From a bacterium (lineage in GTDB: Bacteria > Vulcanimicrobiota > Xenobia > Xenobiales > Xenobiaceae), in the NCBI GenBank assembly GCA_017444045.1, contig JAFSXO010000013.1, forward strand, positions 1 to 6,854: a stretch of 6,854 nt of DNA, in the 5' to 3' direction. Of this stretch, positions 5,948 through 6,854 are shown in pieces. Every line of letters begins with the position of its first letter. Within the stretch, counting starts at the first letter, position 1. Position numbers and translations under genes: made by a program. Below the pieces are notes generated by a model. It made no database searches, was not told the DNA's origin, and saw only the letters and a program-made list of their open reading frames with translations.

Positions 5948-5977
5948 ATTATATACACTTCAATACACAGACGGTAA
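5948..5977 (-). promoter_or_regulatory. Likely promoter for the TPR gene
   Basis: On the minus strand a perfect TATAAT -10 occupies 5953-5948, with TTACCG (5977-5972) as a weak -35 after an 18-bp spacer. Transcription would begin near 5941, giving a leader of about 57 nt before the ATG at 5884. The gap between dut and this gene (5885-6095) holds no other clear feature, so the TPR gene and the downstream DUF4126 gene likely form their own unit. Confidence 0.5.
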
Positions 5978-6095
5978 TGCCTGCTAAACAGTGGAGTTAT
6001 AATGGGGATCTATTGGCATGGCTTAAAGCTCATGATACTGACGTATGTCCGACAGTTTTCGATAACCGCAGACGTACTGCCCAGATCAGTCCTAT

Positions 6096-6521
6096 TCATC
6101 GCCCCGTACTGCCAAGCCCACCGCGATCGCTGGCTTCAACGCTACCACTGACAAGCTCCACGCTCCACACCCGGCTTATCTTTAGCTGGGCTACGCGATC
6201 CCCGGCTTTCAGCTCAAAGGGAGCATCCGACAGATTATGCACGATTATCCAAAGGTTCTGGCGGTACAGATGATCAATCGTGCCGGGATGCACAAAAAGG
6301 CCGCGCTTAGCTAAACCGCTGCGCCCGCGCACCTGCGCCTCCCAGCCTTCCTCTAGCTGCAGGGCCAGTCCCGTGTCCAGCGTATGCGTACTCCTTGGCG
6401 GCACTACGGCAGCTTCCGGCAGATACAGATCAAAGCAGGCATCGCTTGAATGAGCCTTCTGGGGAAGCTTCGCCTGCGGATGCCGCAGCTCAACGATCAG
6501 ACGCGTGTCAAAAATGTCCAT
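6096..6521 (-). CDS. dut: dUTP diphosphatase (dUTPase), trimeric type
   Basis: Hydrolyses dUTP to dUMP and pyrophosphate, keeping uracil out of DNA and supplying dUMP for thymidylate synthesis. It is 141 residues, slightly short (E. coli 151). All five motifs of the trimeric family are present in order: SSDACFDLYL (25-34), GRSGLAKR (66-73), GTIDHLYRQN (80-89; catalytic Asp83 and base-facing Tyr86 kept), GDRVAQL (107-113) and RGGLGSTG (133-140). Deviations are Gly for the usual Pro in PRSG, Gln for Gly after YR, Cys-Phe where AG is usual in motif 1, and Leu for the nucleotide-stacking Phe of GGFGSTG. AGGAG (6534-6538) is 12 bases before the ATG, rather far. It is not next to coaBC, its partner in many gammaproteobacteria. 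Confidence 0.9.
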   Translation of the reverse strand: MDIFDTRLIVELRHPQAKLPQKAHSSDACFDLYLPEAAVVPPRSTHTLDTGLALQLEEGWEAQVRGRSGLAKRGLFVHPGTIDHLYRQNLWIIVHNLSDAPFELKAGDRVAQLKISRVWSVELVSGSVEASDRGGLGSTGR

Positions 6522-6582
6522 TCAGCTCTAACTCTCCTAAATCTGCCAATATCATTCAGTTAGTATTAACGAAAACGTATTA

Positions 6583-6665
6583 GCGCTGCCCCAGCTTTCG
6601 CACCGGCACTGCTTCGCTTCGCTCAGAGGTGCCTTGCGCGAAACAGGTTGCGCGCTATAATCTGC
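6583..6665 (+). repeat. Palindromic dispersed repeat, copy 3
   Basis: Third member of the family at 1-83 and 270-347, in the same orientation. The arms are 6591-6609 and 6629-6647. In the stem TTTCGC (6596-6601) pairs with GCGAAA (6638-6643), whereas copy 1 has TTCCGC and GCGGAA: a C-G pair has become T-A on both sides. The inner GGCAC/GTGCC pairing is unchanged; one outer pair is mismatched. The 19-nt loop carries two TTCGC units. TTGCGC (6634-6639), 16 bp and TATAAT (6656-6661) repeat the promoter-like end of copy 1. It lies between the end of the partial membrane gene and dut, so on the minus strand its hairpin would fall in their intercistronic RNA. Confidence 0.8.
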
Positions 6666-6695
6666 GCACACCATGCGTTAAGCCTCGATTATTCA

Positions 6696-6854
6696 TCACC
6701 TTTGGCCACCCCTCTGTTTAACAGTAAACAACATGCATCCTGCCAGCAGCAACGCATAGTAAATAAGCAGCGCATTTACTGAGATGTCAGCGCAGATGCA
6801 CCAGCACTGCCAATGGTTCAGCCATTTTACCGCACTTAACACCAAGCCTTCCGC
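6696..6854 (-). CDS. C-terminal end of an unidentified membrane protein (partial)
   Basis: The frame is open from the right edge of the window to a TGA at 6696-6698 (a second TGA follows directly), giving 52 residues. The sequence has a Trp/Cys-rich stretch (WLNHWQCWCICAD), one clear hydrophobic helix (ALLIYYALLLAGCMLF) and a basic end (TVKQRGGQR), which is typical of the last membrane segment of an inner-membrane protein. The start and most of the gene are outside. The helix recalls the end of the ComEC competence domain, but this is only an impression from a short stretch and does not support a gene name. It is upstream of dut on the same strand. Confidence 0.5.
   Translation of the reverse strand, partial: AEGLVLSAVKWLNHWQCWCICADISVNALLIYYALLLAGCMLFTVKQRGGQR

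Noticed and set aside
6073..6113. Direct repeat CGTACTGCC at 6073-6081 and 6105-6113, one inside the dut C-terminus and one after its stop
   Set aside because: It could be a small duplication of the dut end, but flanking similarity is slight and nine bases is too short to support it.
6002..6151. Plus-strand 49-codon frame with GGAG five bases before the ATG
   Set aside because: It overlaps the 3' end of dut on the other strand, resembles no family I know, and one good ribosome binding site is expected by chance. It would need conservation or translation data.
6842..6854. Possible start of a fourth repeat copy at the right edge
   Set aside because: It needs two insertions to match and lies inside a plausible coding frame; too little sequence is present.

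Overview
The window reads as chromosomal DNA of a bacterium of roughly 50% GC, most likely a gammaproteobacterium or a close relative. The evidence is an SstT-type Na+/serine symporter and a compact infC-rpmI-rplT translation operon whose infC appears to start at AUU, as in enteric bacteria. The lineage call is tentative: thrS is not beside infC, and the dUTPase has unusual motif residues.

Layout. Bases 1-503 are non-coding and hold two copies (1-83 and 270-347) of a palindromic dispersed repeat, followed by candidate control sites for sstT. sstT (504-1736, +) encodes a serine/threonine transporter. A near-consensus sigma70-type promoter (1759-1787) and a leader of about 190 nt precede infC (1988-2497, +; IF3), rpmI (2583-2786, +; L35) and rplT (2878-3243, +; L20). 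Bulged hairpins sit directly in front of the ribosome binding sites of rpmI and rplT and are candidates for L20 feedback control. A strong intrinsic terminator at 3270-3303 closes the operon.

The remaining genes lie on the minus strand. Read leftwards from the right edge they are: the 3' end of an unidentified membrane protein (6696-6854), a third copy of the dispersed repeat (6583-6665), dut (6096-6521; dUTPase), a 600-residue TPR protein with low-complexity Tyr/Gly/Asp-rich and FG-rich segments (4082-5884), and a DUF4126 membrane protein (3377-4003). The TPR gene has its own likely promoter. The DUF4126 gene follows it closely enough to be co-transcribed, and the rplT terminator is symmetric enough to end this convergent transcription too.

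Most interesting points. (1) The three-copy palindromic repeat shows paired base changes between copies that keep its stem intact, and two copies carry a promoter-like end. (2) infC has an AUU start that ordinary gene callers would miss. (3) The TPR protein has a disordered, aromatic, FG-like tail. No CRISPR array, transposase, phage gene, toxin-antitoxin pair or defence gene was seen. Apart from the repeat family and the TPR protein, the content is housekeeping.
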